Origin: Gammaproteobacteria bacterium | Lineage (GTDB): Bacteria > Pseudomonadota > Gammaproteobacteria > Granulosicoccales > Granulosicoccaceae | Direction of reading: 5' to 3' | Length of the DNA stretch: 53,169 bases | NCBI GenBank assembly: GCA_019634245.1 | Contig: JAHQVR010000016.1 | Location: 1-53,169, forward strand | Shown here: piece after piece, positions 27,517 through 35,519 of the stretch | Layout: each line of letters opens with the position of its first letter | How positions within the stretch are numbered: the first letter of the stretch is position 1 | Notes under the pieces: model-generated | What the model saw: only the letters and a program-made list of their open reading frames with translations | Databases searched by the model: none | What the model was told of the DNA's origin: nothing | Translations under genes and position numbers: made by a program

Positions 27517-28692
27517 TTACCGCCCCATCAGACCACGTTGAACATCGTCATCAGGCACGTCTTCTAAAGTCATAGAATTTGCGATCATGTCGTCGACAGC
27601 TGCCGTACCGCCGCCTTCGAGCTTGATGCGTAATCGCAAGTCGTTCACCGAATCGGCATTTCGCATTGCCTCTTCTATGGTGATTGCACCTTCATTCAAC
27701 AGATCAAATAATGATTGATCGAAGGTCAACATACCCTGCTCCTGACTCTTATTCATCAGTGTTTTAATTTCATGAATCTCACCCTTTAAGATCAGGTCTG
27801 ACATCAATGGGGTGTTGAGCAGCACTTCGATTGCCGCACGCCGACCTTTACCGCTTGGAGTCGGTAGCAAACGCTGTGAGATGATCGCCTTCGTATTCAA
27901 TGACAAATCCAGTAACAGCTGCTTGTGTCGAGCTTCAGGGAAGAAGTTAACAATTCGATCAAAAGCTTGGTTAGTGTTGTTTGCATGCAAGGTCGCCAAA
28001 CACAGGTGTCCTGTTTCGGCAAATGCAATCGCATGCTCCATCGTTTTCTGGTCTCGAATCTCCCCAATCAAAATTACATCGGGAGCTTGCCGCAGAGTAT
28101 TTTTTAGAGCGATCTCAAAAGACTCAGTGTCAGTACCCACCTCTCGTTGGGTCACTATGCAACCTTTATGATTGTGCACAAACTCCACAGGATCTTCTAT
28201 CGTAATGATGTGACCATTGGAGTTTTCATTTCGATAGTCAATCAAAGCTGCCAGAGACGTTGATTTACCCGAACCAGTACCACCTACAAAAATCACCAAT
28301 CCACGCTTTGTCATGGCTATTTGATTCAAAACGGCGGGTAGATGTAGATCGTCGAACTTCGGAATCTCGTTAGGAATTATTCGCACTACCAAACCCGCAC
28401 TTCCACGCTGCACCAATGCATTAACACGAAATCGTGACACATCTGGAAGTGCGATCGCAAAATTGCACTCTTTATTCTCTTTGAAGTATTCTCGATCCTC
28501 CGGTGTCATCAGGCATTGAGCTAACGACAGGGTATGCTCTGCCGTCAGCTTTTTATCCATAACCGGCTGCACCTTGCCGTGAATTCGCATGGCTGGTGCA
28601 GCGCCTGCGATAATGAAGAGATCTGAACCTCCCTTCTTGTACAAGCTGACCAGTAGCTCGTCCATAAATCGCTTAGCGACTTTAAGATCCAT
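27517..28692 (-). CDS. pilU: Twitching motility ATPase PilU
   Basis: A 391-residue PilT-like hexameric ATPase. Walker A is VGGTGSGKST (about 136-145); IITIEDPVEFVHNHK, the Asp/Walker B region VILIGEIRDQKTMEHAI, and the His box TLHANNTNQAFDRI follow. The C-terminus has a tail longer than PilT (DVPDDDVQRGLMGR), as in PilU. PilU works with PilT as an accessory retraction motor at the inner membrane base of type IV pili. It lies 77 bases after pilT and ends before a clear terminator. Confidence 0.96.
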   Translation of the reverse strand: MDLKVAKRFMDELLVSLYKKGGSDLFIIAGAAPAMRIHGKVQPVMDKKLTAEHTLSLAQCLMTPEDREYFKENKECNFAIALPDVSRFRVNALVQRGSAGLVVRIIPNEIPKFDDLHLPAVLNQIAMTKRGLVIFVGGTGSGKSTSLAALIDYRNENSNGHIITIEDPVEFVHNHKGCIVTQREVGTDTESFEIALKNTLRQAPDVILIGEIRDQKTMEHAIAFAETGHLCLATLHANNTNQAFDRIVNFFPEARHKQLLLDLSLNTKAIISQRLLPTPSGKGRRAAIEVLLNTPLMSDLILKGEIHEIKTLMNKSQEQGMLTFDQSLFDLLNEGAITIEEAMRNADSVNDLRLRIKLEGGGTAAVDDMIANSMTLEDVPDDDVQRGLMGR

Positions 28693-28769
28693 AGCGTTCG
28701 ATTCCTATACGTGTTTCTTTTCTCTCCATCCCGGTTGGCGACGTAACACCACCCGGGATGAATTAATGA

Positions 28770-29807
28770 TTAATTAAGTTGATCTGGACTTTGAGCTTTC
28801 TTACGCGCTTCAGCCAATTCAACAACACCTCGATTGAGTAACTCTTTTAAGTTCTGATCGAGCGTCTGCATGCCTTGGCCTTGACCCGTTTGGATCGCTG
28901 AGTACATCTGAGCGACTTTGTCCTCACGAATAAGGTTACGAATCGCTGGTGTTCCTACCATTATTTCGTGTGCCGCCACTCGGCCACCACCTACTTTCTT
29001 CAGAAGAGTCTGAGAGATTACAGCGCGCAATGACTCAGAAAGCATTGAACGAATCATTGGCTTCTCACCCGCAGGAAACACATCAACGATTCGGTCAACG
29101 GTTTTTGCGGCTGAACTTGTGTGTAGAGTGCCGAACACCAAATGCCCGGTTTCAGCTGCCGTCAAGGCCAATGAGATGGTTTCCATATCTCGCATTTCAC
29201 CAACCAGAATGACATCTGGATCTTCTCGAAGTGCAGAACGAAGCGCATTCGAAAAGCCGAACGTATCGCGGTGGACCTCACGCTGATTGATCAAGCACTT
29301 TTTGCTCTCATGAACAAATTCGATCGGGTCTTCGATGGTAAGAATATGGCCTTGCTCGTTTTCGTTTTTGTAGTCCATCATCGCAGCCAGCGTGGTTGAC
29401 TTACCAGAACCGGTAGGACCTGTTACCAACACGATACCGCGCGGAAAGTTGGAAATTTCCTGGAATATTTTTGGCGCATTAAGTTGCTCCAAAGTCAGGA
29501 TTTCTGTCGGGATGGTACGAAACACAGCGCCACAACCACGATTTTGATTGAATGCGTTAACACGAAAGCGCGCCGTATCAGGAATTTCAAACGAAAAGTC
29601 CGTCTCCAAATGCTCTTCGAAGTCCTTTCGTTGCTTGTCATTCATGATGTCGTAGACCATGGCTTGAACAGCAGCATGATCTAAAGAAGGTACATTGATA
29701 CGACGCATGTCGCCGTCGACACGGATCATTGGAGGTAGACCGGCTGATAAATGCATATCAGAGGCACCGTTTTTCACGCCGAATGTCAGAAGTTGTGCAA
29801 TATCCAT
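28770..29807 (-). CDS. pilT: Type IV pilus retraction ATPase PilT
   Basis: A 345-residue ATPase starting MDIAQLLTFGVKNGASDMHLSAG, the family consensus. Walker A is GPTGSGKST (130-138), Walker B DVILVGEMRDMET, and the His box GTLHTSSAAKTVDRI. The C-terminal AIRNLIREDKVAQMYSAIQT is the conserved AIRNLIRE motif needed for retraction. It powers pilin disassembly and twitching. The ATG at 29807 is supported by homology. It is divergent from yggS, as in pseudomonads. Confidence 0.98.
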   Translation of the reverse strand: MDIAQLLTFGVKNGASDMHLSAGLPPMIRVDGDMRRINVPSLDHAAVQAMVYDIMNDKQRKDFEEHLETDFSFEIPDTARFRVNAFNQNRGCGAVFRTIPTEILTLEQLNAPKIFQEISNFPRGIVLVTGPTGSGKSTTLAAMMDYKNENEQGHILTIEDPIEFVHESKKCLINQREVHRDTFGFSNALRSALREDPDVILVGEMRDMETISLALTAAETGHLVFGTLHTSSAAKTVDRIVDVFPAGEKPMIRSMLSESLRAVISQTLLKKVGGGRVAAHEIMVGTPAIRNLIREDKVAQMYSAIQTGQGQGMQTLDQNLKELLNRGVVELAEARKKAQSPDQLN

Positions 29808-29991
29808 TAAACTACCTTTGCTGATGCGGAGCGTCGATTGATCAACGCTTCTCTAGTCTCGAATGGCCAGGACTAACCACAATTCCGGCCCCGTTCTAGA
29901 AATCTATGTCGACCAATTTGCGTTTTTTCTTAAAGACCAAACCGCACCTGACACCAATGGGAACCAATCTGAGCTTATTTGGAGCGTTTTC

Positions 29992-30693
29992 GTGAATCAG
30001 TTCACACACACCAGCGCGATTGACCGCCTGCAACAAGTTCGGGATTCCATTCATACATTTGAGGCTCGCTATGGGCGTGTCGAAGGCAGCGTGCAACTGC
30101 TGGCTGTTAGCAAGCGCAAACCCGTTGCGGTGATCCAGGAGGCCGCATCACTGGGCCAACAACATTTTGGTGAAAATTACCCATCTGAAGCCGTTGAGAA
30201 GATCCAAGCACTTAACAAGCTCGATCTTATTTGGCACTTTATTGGCGGTCTACAATCTCGCAAGGCAACCGTTGTCGCCGAGCACTTTGATTGGGTCCAC
30301 AGCGTCGATAGGCTCAAAGTTGCCTCGCGATTGTCTGCCACAAGAGCCACGATGAGCGAACCACTTAATATTTGCCTCCAGGTAAACCTCGACGCCGAAC
30401 AAAACAAATCGGGCATCGAACCAGCCGCTGTAGAAGAACTAGCAGGTCAGTGTGTATCACTGCCTGGTTTACGCCTACGCGGACTGATGGCCATTCCGGC
30501 AATTCGGGAAAACTTAACGGAGCAGCGCAAAACGTTCGCCAGGCTCAAAAACTTGCTCGACTCTCTCAAACCCAGCTACCCGGAATTGGACACCTTATCG
30601 ATGGGTATGTCTGCAGACTTAGAAGCCGCCATTGCTGAGGGCGCTACCATTGTTCGAGTGGGCACTGCCATTTTTGGTGCACGAGACCGCTAG
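29992..30693 (+). CDS. yggS: YggS-family pyridoxal phosphate homeostasis protein
   Basis: A 233-residue alanine-racemase-fold PLP protein. Conserved segments are LLAVSKRKPVAVIQEAASLG (PLP-binding Lys in the first part), FGENYPSEAVEKIQAL, WHFIGGLQSRKA, CLQVNLDAEQNKSGI, and the ending LSMGMSADLEAAIAEGATIVRVGTAIFG. The family buffers PLP and affects amino-acid metabolism. The frame extends 43 codons further up to 29863, but those residues do not fit the family. The GTG at 29992 has GGAG seven bases before it and gives the normal length. It is divergent from pilT and upstream of tal and proC. Confidence 0.95.
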   Translation: MNQFTHTSAIDRLQQVRDSIHTFEARYGRVEGSVQLLAVSKRKPVAVIQEAASLGQQHFGENYPSEAVEKIQALNKLDLIWHFIGGLQSRKATVVAEHFDWVHSVDRLKVASRLSATRATMSEPLNICLQVNLDAEQNKSGIEPAAVEELAGQCVSLPGLRLRGLMAIPAIRENLTEQRKTFARLKNLLDSLKPSYPELDTLSMGMSADLEAAIAEGATIVRVGTAIFGARDR

Positions 30694-30849
30694 AGAGTAT
30701 TCAGCCAACGAACAAGAATGAGCCCATGACATCTAAGTTCAGGCCACCACCGGCGGGCTACCCTACGAAGTATCACACCCCTAAACCTGTTGGACCCAGG
30801 CTCTCACTGGTACACTAATGACAACGACACTGCGGACTAGCTTTGAACC

Positions 30850-31965
30850 ATGGCAAACACAAATCCACTGGTAGATGTGTACGGTAAAGGCCAGAGCATC
30901 TGGCTCGATTTCATTCAGCGCAGCATGCTCGATGGTGAGTTGCAAGCTCTGATAAAAGATGATTCGATAATGGGACTGACATCGAATCCCTCAATTTTTG
31001 AAAATGCGATCGCTAACACTAACGAATACGACGTCTCGCTAGCAGCGTTAATCAGCCGAGCACCCGATACCAGCAACCTGGAACTCTTCAATGAGTTAGC
31101 TATCGAGGATATTCAAGCCGCGGCAGATGCCTTTAAAGATACCTACCTTCAAACCGATGGCGTTGATGGCATGGTGAGCCTGGAAGTGGCGCCGGACTTG
31201 GCCCACGACAGTGCCGGAACCGTCGCGATGGGTTTGGATTTGAATGCGCGAGTGAATCGGCCGAATCTGATGATAAAGGTTCCAGGGACCGTGGCAGGTG
31301 TGAGCGCCTTTGAAGAACTCACGGCGAAGGGTGTGAATGTCAATGTCACACTGTTGTTTAGCGTTGCCCGTTATAAAGAAATCGCCCAAGCCTATATTAA
31401 AGGTTTAGAGCGACGGCATGCCGCAGGCCACCCAATAGATAAAATCGCATCGGTAGCAAGTTTCTTTGTTAGCCGGGTTGATTCTGCCGTCGATAAACAA
31501 CTGGTTGATCTCGGCTCGGACGTGGCGCTAGCTCTCAAAGGAAAAATAGCCATCGCCAACGCAAAGGTCGCGTACGGACATTTTGCCAACCTGTTTGGTA
31601 GTCAGCAGTTCACCGCTCTTCGCGAGCAAGGGGCGCGGCCTCAACGCTTGTTATGGGCCAGCACAGGTACTAAAGATCCAGACTATTCGGATGTTCTCTA
31701 TATTGAAGAATTGATTGGCCCAGATACGGTGAACACAGTGCCACCTAAAACCATGGATGCCTTCCGAGATCATGGCACTGCGAACACTACCTTAACGGCG
31801 GGTCTAGCAGAGGCTCATCAGCAACTGTCACAATTGACATCGCTTGGCGTGTCGTTAGATACCATCACCGAGGAGCTTGAACAGGCAGGCATAAAATCGT
31901 TCGCTGACGCTTTTGACCGCTTGTTAGCCTCTATCAATAGCAAAAAACAAGCATTGGCGAGCTGA
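30850..31965 (+). CDS. tal: Transaldolase
   Basis: A 371-residue transaldolase of the long class. The N-terminus NPLVDVYGKGQSIWLDFIQRSML and MGLTSNPSIFENAI are typical, and the Schiff-base Lys lies in NLMIKVPGT. RLLWASTGTKDPDYSDVLYIEELIGPDTVNTVPPKTM is near-consensus. It moves a three-carbon dihydroxyacetone unit between sugar phosphates in the pentose-phosphate pathway. It lies between yggS and proC, where pseudomonads have no gene, so it appears inserted. proC follows five bases after its stop. Confidence 0.95.
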   Translation: MANTNPLVDVYGKGQSIWLDFIQRSMLDGELQALIKDDSIMGLTSNPSIFENAIANTNEYDVSLAALISRAPDTSNLELFNELAIEDIQAAADAFKDTYLQTDGVDGMVSLEVAPDLAHDSAGTVAMGLDLNARVNRPNLMIKVPGTVAGVSAFEELTAKGVNVNVTLLFSVARYKEIAQAYIKGLERRHAAGHPIDKIASVASFFVSRVDSAVDKQLVDLGSDVALALKGKIAIANAKVAYGHFANLFGSQQFTALREQGARPQRLLWASTGTKDPDYSDVLYIEELIGPDTVNTVPPKTMDAFRDHGTANTTLTAGLAEAHQQLSQLTSLGVSLDTITEELEQAGIKSFADAFDRLLASINSKKQALAS

Positions 31966-31970
31966 ACAGG

Positions 31971-32780
31971 GTGGCGTTCGGATTTGTCGGGGCTGGGAAC
32001 ATGGCTACCAGCCTCATTGGAGGCTTAATACAAAGCGATGCGAACCCAAACTCCATACGAGTGGCAGACATCAATGTTTCTGCCTGCGCAGAACTTAACT
32101 CCCGCTTTGGGGTGCTTCCTTCGGACATTGACGAATTTAGTGATTGTCAGGCGGTGGTGATCGCGGTTAAGCCTCATATTGTAAAAGAGGTTTGTGGTGA
32201 GTTAAGCCAGGTAGCGTTCTCCACACAGCCTGTGTTCATTTCAGTGGCTGCTGGAGTGCGGGAGGCTTCGATGCGACAGTGGCTCCCTGAGCATTCTGCC
32301 ATTGTACGTTGCATGCCCAATACTCCTGCGTTACTTGGGCTGGGTAGCACCGGGCTGGTGGCAAATAGTCACTGTTCCGACCACCAAAAAGCCTTGGCTC
32401 AACAATTATTGGAAGCTGCTGGCATCACCGTTTGGGTGGAGCGCGAAGAACAACTCGATGCAGTTACTGCTGTGTCGGGCAGCGGACCAGCCTATTTCTT
32501 CTACCTAATTGAACACATGATAGAAGCTGGCGTTAAGTTGGGATTGGATCACACCACCGCCTCAACATTGGCCATTGAAACCGCCTTTGGAGCAGCGAGC
32601 ATGGCCCGCGCTCGCAACGAAGAACCTGCCGTACTGCGAGAAAATGTCACCTCCAAAGGCGGCACCACCGCAGCGGCTCTGAACACCTTCGATGCCGCCA
32701 ATACCGCGCAAACCATAGAACAGGCAATGACGGCAGCCTATGAGCGTGCCATCACCATGGGCGATGAATTCGGCGTATAG
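31971..32780 (+). CDS. proC: Pyrroline-5-carboxylate reductase
   Basis: A 269-residue enzyme of the last step of proline synthesis. The dinucleotide motif is FGFVGAGNMATSLIGGL. Other conserved parts are VVIAVKPHIVKEV, RCMPNTPALLGLGSTGL, the catalytic-domain signature TAVSGSGPAYFFYLIEHMIEAG and VTSKGGTTAAALNTF. The start is a GTG (31971). It is five bases after tal and 62 bases before yggT, and is part of the conserved yggS-proC-yggT set. Confidence 0.97.
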   Translation: MAFGFVGAGNMATSLIGGLIQSDANPNSIRVADINVSACAELNSRFGVLPSDIDEFSDCQAVVIAVKPHIVKEVCGELSQVAFSTQPVFISVAAGVREASMRQWLPEHSAIVRCMPNTPALLGLGSTGLVANSHCSDHQKALAQQLLEAAGITVWVEREEQLDAVTAVSGSGPAYFFYLIEHMIEAGVKLGLDHTTASTLAIETAFGAASMARARNEEPAVLRENVTSKGGTTAAALNTFDAANTAQTIEQAMTAAYERAITMGDEFGV

Positions 32781-32842
32781 CAAACGCCGGGTTTCCGCTA
32801 CACTTCCTAACGTATAAATTACTCACTCGTCGGAGATTTGCT

Positions 32843-33442
32843 GTGGGAAACCCTGCCATTGATGCACTGAGTTTCATTATCGGAGCGGTACTGAGTTTCT
32901 TCGCCCTGCTGGTGGCGATCCGCTTCATTATGCAAGTGGTTCGCGCAGACACTTATAACCCTTTGTCTCAAATGGTGATGAAACTTACCGACCCTCTGGT
33001 ACTGCCGATGAGACGCCTTGTTCCGAGTGTGGCTGGGTACGATACGGCGAGTCTGCTGCTGGTGTTTGCTACCTTGCTAGTAAAATTCTTACTGTTCAAA
33101 ATGCTCGGTGTTGGGGCAACTTACGCAATTGGGCATCAACTGCCTATCGGCGCCATGGCCATCGGCAAGCTAGTAGCCGCAGCAGTGTTTGACATGATTT
33201 ATCTGTTTTTCAATGTGTTTATTTTTGCACTGATCATTCGCGCAATACTCAGCTGGATTCCTGGTGCTCAAGGACATGCTGGAGAAGGCTTGTTGCGTTC
33301 CATAACAGAGCCCGTGCTCCGACCGGTACGCAACATAGTGCCACCTATAAATGGACTCGACTTATCGGTGTTTGTCACAATCATCGGCCTGTTTGCCCTC
33401 CGGATACTAATCACAGGCGCTTTGGTGGGACTGTTGTTCTAA
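32843..33442 (+). CDS. yggT: YggT family membrane protein
   Basis: A 199-residue integral membrane protein with two YggT repeats. Each has a hydrophobic hairpin, followed by the repeat motif PLVLPMRRLVPSVAGYD in the first copy and EPVLRPVRNIVPPINGLD in the second; at least four membrane segments are evident. The family is uncharacterised; links to osmotic shock resistance and cell division have been suggested. It starts with GTG (32843) and has CGGAG 8-9 bases upstream. It is the last gene of the yggS cluster. Confidence 0.93.
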   Translation: MGNPAIDALSFIIGAVLSFFALLVAIRFIMQVVRADTYNPLSQMVMKLTDPLVLPMRRLVPSVAGYDTASLLLVFATLLVKFLLFKMLGVGATYAIGHQLPIGAMAIGKLVAAAVFDMIYLFFNVFIFALIIRAILSWIPGAQGHAGEGLLRSITEPVLRPVRNIVPPINGLDLSVFVTIIGLFALRILITGALVGLLF

Positions 33443-33779
33443 TTTTTTAAACCGCGCTGTTTTCCCTAGAAATACAGGTTTTCCATGACATTCTTGTCGA
33501 AAGACCCTTAACTCATTTCGGTATATTCGTGGTCAATTAGAGACCAGAAAATTACAAAATCCCTATAAATAAAGACTTTTTTTCATTCACTGTATAGATT
33601 TCGCTGTAAATACAGTGTTTTTCGCAATATTTGATCTATAAAAAGAGTCGCGCCACAATTTTATGTGTTAACGTGCGCCGCGTTCGTGGGATCTGCTTTT
33701 TTGTGAGCCGAATCCAACGAAGAGTTTTAAAACGAGATTTCAACGTTTACACTTTTTACATTCCTAGGGGGATAGATCT
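33443..33779 (+). other. AT-rich leader region upstream of the HU-like gene
   Basis: A 337-base gap without a gene. It is much richer in A and T than its surroundings and contains an inverted repeat at 33588-33617. It should hold the promoter and 5' untranslated region of the HU-like gene. A good ribosome-binding site, AGGGGG, lies about 8 bases before the ATG at 33780. Confidence 0.5.
33588..33617. repeat. Inverted repeat, possible operator upstream of the HU-like gene
   Basis: CACTGTAT (33588-33595) and ATACAGTG (33610-33617) form perfect 8-base arms around a 14-base centre. The half-sites recall LexA (CTGTAT), but the spacing between CTG and CAG is 20 bases rather than 10, so it is not a normal LexA box. 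It could be an operator for another repressor, or a hairpin in the leader. Confidence 0.45.
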
Positions 33780-34148
33780 ATGGCGGCAAAGAAACGGGCC
33801 ACCAAGAAAAGAGCGACCAAGAAAAAAGCTTCAGCAACAGCGGTAAAGAAGCCACCCACTAAGTCGGAAATTTTGACCAGCATCTCTGAGTCGACCGAAC
33901 TGTCGAAGAAAGAAGTTGCCAGTGTGTTTGATGCGTTGGCAGATGTCATTCAAGACAACTTGAAGCCACGTGGACCAGGTGTCTTTGCGGTTCCAGGCTT
34001 GATGAAGATTAAAGTGATCAAAAAGCCTGCTACCAAAGCTCGCAAAGGTATCAACCCATTTACTGGCGAAGAAACCATCTTCAAAGCTAAACCCGCACGC
34101 AAAGTCGTAAAGGTTCTGCCACTGAAGAATCTGAAGGACATGGTCTAA
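33780..34148 (+). CDS. HU-family DNA-binding protein with Lys-rich N-terminus
   Basis: A 122-residue HU/IHF-fold protein. Residues 1-27 are a basic extension (MAAKKRATKKRATKKKASAT), followed by the HU fold: SEILTSISESTELSKKEVASVFDALADVI, then GVFAVPGLMKIKVIKKPATKARKGINPFTGEE (DNA-binding arm with the Pro tip) and a C-terminal AKPARKVVKVLPLKNLKDMV. It differs from classic 90-residue HU by the longer arm region and basic tail. It should bend and compact DNA in the nucleoid. The ribosome-binding site is strong, and a hairpin terminator follows 18 bases after the stop, indicating a well-expressed single gene. Confidence 0.92.
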   Translation: MAAKKRATKKRATKKKASATAVKKPPTKSEILTSISESTELSKKEVASVFDALADVIQDNLKPRGPGVFAVPGLMKIKVIKKPATKARKGINPFTGEETIFKAKPARKVVKVLPLKNLKDMV

Positions 34149-34166
34149 AGCGGCACAATCACGCCA

Positions 34167-34199
34167 AAACACCTCGGGGCTGCTTCTCCCGAGGTGTTT
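34167..34199 (+). terminator. Hairpin terminator after the HU-like gene
   Basis: A 12-bp stem pairs AAACACCTCGGG (34167-34178) with CCCGAGGTGTTT (34188-34199) around a 9-base loop. The T tail is short (TTTGTC) on the plus strand; an A-run on the other side would serve the minus strand too. It lies 18 bases after the stop codon. Confidence 0.8.
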
Positions 34200-34299
34200 G
34201 TCAGCCCCAAACATTACAAAATAACTATTTATTCTTTCGTCATTAAATTGGCGGAAATTTTTATCTCGCCTCCCAGTCAACATTACCAACTGTGATCGT

Positions 34300-34395
34300 T
34301 TACAAGCGGTAAGCCCGGTCAGACACGCTTTGCACTATCGTTCGGTATCCCGTGCTGACAACGGCCAGCGCGCCCAGCCAGGCAAGGACAATCAT
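34300..34395 (-). CDS. Possible 31-residue membrane peptide or gene remnant
   Basis: A short minus-strand frame from ATG at 34395 to TAA at 34302-34300 translates to a hydrophobic segment (MIVLAWLGALAVVSTG) followed by a polar, mixed-charge end (YRTIVQSVSDRAYRL). The frame stays open for nine more codons upstream, to a TGA at 34425-34423. The clean membrane segment and basic flank look protein-like, but there is no clear ribosome-binding site. It could be a small membrane protein, the degraded tail of a lost gene, or chance. Confidence 0.2.
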   Translation of the reverse strand: MIVLAWLGALAVVSTGYRTIVQSVSDRAYRL

Positions 34396-34437
34396 GCCAA
34401 TGACGATGCCCCAGGTAGGGCGTCATTGGTGTCAATA

Positions 34438-34465
34438 TTGAACCGTTGGTAAAAGTGGTTAATAG
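34438..34465 (+). promoter_or_regulatory. Candidate promoter of gspCDEF
   Basis: TTGAAC (34438-34443) and TAATAG (34460-34465) are separated by 16 bases and lie about 110 bases before the gspC ATG. Both hexamers are imperfect matches to the sigma-70 consensus, so this is a guess. Farther down, AAGGA lies 8 bases before the gspC ATG. Confidence 0.25.
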
Positions 34466-34576
34466 ATGTACACTTCCCGCCCGCTCGGTATGCGCAGATG
34501 GCGTTAAGAGGGGACGTTAACTGTATCTTTATTAACGGTTTTCTACCAAGAAATATGAACTGTTAAGGATCGAATC

Positions 34577-35488
34577 ATGAGCGCAACAACAGCATCCACG
34601 CTGCTCGCCAAGTCAAGCAGAGTACTTCCCAAATGGGCAAACACCTTACTGGTGGTTGTGCTGGGATGGGCATTAGCGGTGCTAACGCTAAACCTGCTGC
34701 CACGCCCTGCTCTTGAGCTCGCCCCTGTAGCGGTGACGGGAGTAGCTCACGCCGCTGGTCCAAGTGTAGAACAAATGGGGGGAAATATTGCCAGCCTCAA
34801 CTTGTTTGGCAACCCTGCAAAAGCACCCGTAGAGACCACTATCGTTGAACCCACTAAACCAGTGGTGGATACCAAATTACCGTTGCAATTAGCTGGAGTA
34901 TTTGACTACCGGCCTGCTGAGCGCGCTATTGCCATCATCGAGGACACCAACAAAAAGGAACAAGGAGCCTTCGGAATTGGCGATAAAGTCATCGGTGAGA
35001 CGACGCTGAAGTCAGTCCATAGCAACTACATCATTCTGAGTCGCAACGGAAAGGATGAACGACTGCAACTGCCAGAGAACGTTCAGCCCATTGCCATGCG
35101 TCCAATTCAACAGCAACCGACTGCCTCGGCGAGTAACAACGCTAGCGTCGATCCCAATGCGCCAGTCGACCTGCCGCAGCAGCCCGGCGAACTGCGAGAC
35201 ATGCTGGCAAAAAACCCGGCCGTTCTCGGGCGGGTAGTGGCCGCCGAACCCTACCAGGAAAACGGCAAACTGGTGGGTTATCGAATCACTCCCAAGCAAA
35301 ATCCAGAGATTCTTGAGGCTCAGGGTATTTTGTCCGGTGATGTCATCACTCGGGTGAACAACATTCAATTAAACAGTCAGAAGCAAGGTGTTAGAGCGTT
35401 ACGCAATGCAGTTAAGGCACAACAACTCGATGTCACCATTCTTCGTGATGGCATTGAAGTGCCCATCAGCATTAACTTGTCGCAGTAA
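34577..35488 (+). CDS. gspC: Type II secretion system protein GspC
   Basis: A 303-residue inner-membrane component. One membrane segment (about 20-42, ANTLLVVVLGWALAVLTLNLL) is followed by the periplasmic homology region (LPLQLAGVFDYRPAERAIAIIED ... FGIGDKVIGETTLKSVHSNYIILSRNG) and a C-terminal PDZ domain (about 215-300, VGYRITPKQNPEILEAQGI, GDVITRVNNIQLN). GspC links the inner-membrane platform to the secretin GspD. It opens the gspC-D-E-F run, with gspD starting 32 bases after its stop. Confidence 0.94.
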   Translation: MSATTASTLLAKSSRVLPKWANTLLVVVLGWALAVLTLNLLPRPALELAPVAVTGVAHAAGPSVEQMGGNIASLNLFGNPAKAPVETTIVEPTKPVVDTKLPLQLAGVFDYRPAERAIAIIEDTNKKEQGAFGIGDKVIGETTLKSVHSNYIILSRNGKDERLQLPENVQPIAMRPIQQQPTASASNNASVDPNAPVDLPQQPGELRDMLAKNPAVLGRVVAAEPYQENGKLVGYRITPKQNPEILEAQGILSGDVITRVNNIQLNSQKQGVRALRNAVKAQQLDVTILRDGIEVPISINLSQ

Positions 35489-35519
35489 ACCTTAATTTTT
35501 CATACAAACAGGTTATTCA

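Larger units (their letters stand above)
34149..34576. other. Intergenic region between the HU-like gene and gspC
   Basis: A 428-base gap. From left to right it holds the HU-like gene terminator (34167-34199), an AT-rich stretch, a short membrane-peptide-like reading frame on the minus strand (34300-34395) and a candidate gspC promoter (34438-34465). No larger gene fits. Confidence 0.5.

Noticed and set aside
29863..29991. N-terminal extension of YggS by 43 codons.
   Set aside because: These residues do not fit the family, while GTG 29992 has a well-placed GGAG.
33588..33617. LexA/SOS box reading of the CTGTAT...ATACAG repeat.
   Set aside because: The CTG-to-CAG spacing is 20 bases, whereas LexA needs about 10.
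33831..34289. A 152-codon open frame opposite the HU-like gene.
   Set aside because: It is antisense to a clear HU homologue and has the residue bias of a shadow frame.
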